From contig CP058705.1 in the NCBI GenBank assembly GCA_013414705.1, forward strand, positions 2,850,996-2,857,157: DNA of 6,162 bases, written 5' to 3'. Made by a program: the position numbers and the translations under genes. Below the pieces are notes generated by a model. That model was not told the origin of the DNA and did no database searches. It saw nothing but the letters and a program-made list of their open reading frames with translations. Shown here one piece after another: positions 4,667 to 6,162 of this stretch (the stretch's first letter is position 1; each line of letters opens with the position of its first letter). This stretch comes from Defluviicoccus sp. Its GTDB lineage: Bacteria; Pseudomonadota; Alphaproteobacteria; Rhodospirillales; Defluviicoccaceae.

Positions 4667-6162
4667 CTATCCGGCGCAGCTGTGCAGCGATCGCAGAACT
4701 TCGGCAACGCTCCACGCCTGGGCGATGCAGCCGCGCGGCGCCCAGGGTTGATCAGCGTCGAAAATCTCGCTGATCGAGCCGACACCAGCCGTACTCAGGT
4801 GGGCGTCGAAGCCATCGAGGAATCGCCGGGCGGCGGTGTATTCTCCCGGATGCAGCTTCAGCCAGGCATCGACGAAGGGCCCGATCAGCCACGCCCAGAC
4901 GGTGCCCTGGTGGTAGGCGGCATCGCGCGCCCGCAGGTCGCCCCAGTAGCGCGGCTCGTAGTCCGGGTCGTCCGGAGCCAGCGACCGGAGCCCCACCGGT
5001 GTCAGCAGATGCCGTTCGACGACGTCCAGAACCGCCTGCCAGCGTGCCGGATCGAGTACAGGATGCGGCAGCGAGATGGCGAAGATCTGGTTCGGTCGCA
5101 GTTTGGCGTCGTCGCCCTCCTCGCCGTCGATCACATCGTAAAGGTAACCCAGGTTATCGGACCAGAACCGCCTGTTGAACGAGCGATAGACCTGATCCGC
5201 CGTCGCCGAAAGAGGCGGCAGCTCGGCATCCCCGCCCTCCTCGCTGGTCCAGCTGGCAAGCAGGCGCAACGCATTGTACCAGAGCGCGTTGATCTCGACC
5301 GCCTTGCCACGCCGCGGCGTCACCACCCAGTCGCCTACCTTGGCGTCCATCCAGGTGAGCTGGTACCCATCCGCCCCCTGGCGCAGCAGCCCGTCTTCGG
5401 GATCGACGCCGATGCCGAACCGCGTGCCTTCGAGATGATGGCGCACGACATCGGCCAGCGTCGGCAGCAACTCGCGCAGCAACTCCCTATCGCCCGTGGC
5501 CTGCAGATAGCGGTCGAGCGCGTGAAAGAACCACAGCGTTGCGTCGGCCGTGTTGTAGACCCCCTCGCTATCGTGTTCGGGAAACAGGTTAGGGATGAGT
5601 CCGTCGCGCACGTGACTGGCGAAGTGCTGTAGCATGCCGCGCGCTTCACGTTCGCGACCGGTCAACAACGTCAGCCCTTCCAGGCTGATCATCGTGTCCC
5701 GCCCCCAGTCAGTGAACCAGTGGTAGCCGGCGATCACCGAACGCAAGGGAGTTTCGTCCGCCGCGGTGAGCACCCGCGGCACTCGGCGTGGCGGCGTGAA
5801 GACGAAACTGTCGGCGGCGATCACCAGCTCTGCCGCCAGTCCGTGGCGCAGCGTCGGCAGCGCCGCCTTGACCAAGCTCCGGCGGCGGCCGATCTCGTGG
5901 CTCATCGCCTCGCGCGGCATCAGCGACAGTGCGTCTTCCCACGACTCGGTCGACAGCGTCAGCACACACTCGTGATCACGGGCGAGCGTCGTCCGGAAGC
6001 CTCCGGGACTGAAGGTGCCTCCGCGACAGTCGTATCCACGATAAGCCTCCCACGCATAAAAGACTTCGCGCCGCTCACCGCCATCCAGGATCAGGCGTGA
6101 GTCCCGCCCCTTGAGCTGCAGCTTCACGGCCGGGATGCCGTCGCCAACGCTGATCTCGTGAC
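4667..6162 (-). CDS. Amylo-alpha-1,6-glucosidase type glycogen debranching enzyme (GH133), 5' partial
   Basis: It hydrolyses alpha-1,6 glucosyl stubs in glycogen or related glucans. The frame stays open to the right window edge (HEISVGDGIPAVKLQL lies before the GTG at 6127), so the true start and much of the N-terminal domain (PF12439-like) are missing. Counting from that GTG, the (alpha/alpha)6-barrel signatures are WFTDWGRDTMISLEG (137-151), GLIPNLFPE (176-184), YNTADATLWFFHALD (191-205), TWMDAKVGDW (258-267), GKAVEINALWYNALR (274-288), RDAAYHQGTVWAWLIGPFVD (401-420) and SISEIFD (451-457). Asp261 and Glu454 are the likely acid/base pair by analogy with the glucosidase domain of eukaryotic debranching enzyme. 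The frame is unbroken over nearly 1.5 kb, unlike its neighbours, and stops at a TAG at 4667-4669. No clear terminator follows, so some read-through into the stress operon is possible. Confidence 0.93.
   Translation of the reverse strand, partial: HEISVGDGIPAVKLQLKGRDSRLILDGGERREVFYAWEAYRGYDCRGGTFSPGGFRTTLARDHECVLTLSTESWEDALSLMPREAMSHEIGRRRSLVKAALPTLRHGLAAELVIAADSFVFTPPRRVPRVLTAADETPLRSVIAGYHWFTDWGRDTMISLEGLTLLTGREREARGMLQHFASHVRDGLIPNLFPEHDSEGVYNTADATLWFFHALDRYLQATGDRELLRELLPTLADVVRHHLEGTRFGIGVDPEDGLLRQGADGYQLTWMDAKVGDWVVTPRRGKAVEINALWYNALRLLASWTSEEGGDAELPPLSATADQVYRSFNRRFWSDNLGYLYDVIDGEEGDDAKLRPNQIFAISLPHPVLDPARWQAVLDVVERHLLTPVGLRSLAPDDPDYEPRYWGDLRARDAAYHQGTVWAWLIGPFVDAWLKLHPGEYTAARRFLDGFDAHLSTAGVGSISEIFDADQPWAPRGCIAQAWSVAEVLRSLHSCAG

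Noticed and set aside
4598..5632. 344-codon plus-strand open frame opposite the GH133 gene
   Set aside because: Exactly antisense to conserved catalytic motifs; composition (Arg, Pro, Gln-rich) is typical of a shadow frame and no family is recognisable.

Overview
This GC-rich window looks like part of a proteobacterial chromosome, most likely from an alphaproteobacterium. That guess rests on two things: the protein families present (a YqjE-type holin-like protein, a DUF3618 protein and DUF883/YqjD-like helical membrane proteins) and a sequence that matches the alphaproteobacterial EcfG general-stress promoter consensus, GGAAC-N17-CGTT. The assignment is an inference, as no rRNA or taxonomic marker is present.

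Layout. (1) Positions 1 to about 1980, + strand: the 3' part of glgX, a GH13 isoamylase-type glycogen debranching enzyme with its N-terminus cut off by the window edge. (2) About 1983-2284: a convergent intergenic region with a strong GC hairpin (2043-2068) and a larger inverted repeat (2193-2269), both plausible terminators. (3) 2285-4515, - strand: a tightly packed, apparently translationally coupled operon of four membrane-associated proteins. In transcription order these are a DUF883/YqjD-like helical protein (4515-4007), a two-TM YqjE/holin-like protein (3996-3610), a DUF3618 protein with an LEA-like run of eleven-residue repeats and a second TM segment (3613-2363), and a 24-residue single-span membrane peptide (2359-2285). 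(4) 4516-4666: the intergenic region carrying the candidate EcfG promoter of this operon. (5) 4667-6162, - strand: the C-terminal catalytic part of a second debranching enzyme, of the amylo-alpha-1,6-glucosidase type (GH133/PF06202), cut off at the right edge.

Two mechanistically different glycogen/maltodextrin debranchers therefore flank a putative stress-induced membrane-protein operon. This fits a reserve-polysaccharide and stress (desiccation, osmotic or starvation) island.

The first and third operon genes are not single reading frames. Each is restored by hypothetical single-base additions (one and three respectively), and the glgX tail also appears to slip frame just before its expected stop. 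All five events can be explained as loss of one base, several of them in G/C runs. Either the sequence carries homopolymer deletion errors or the operon is freshly decaying; the sequence alone does not decide.
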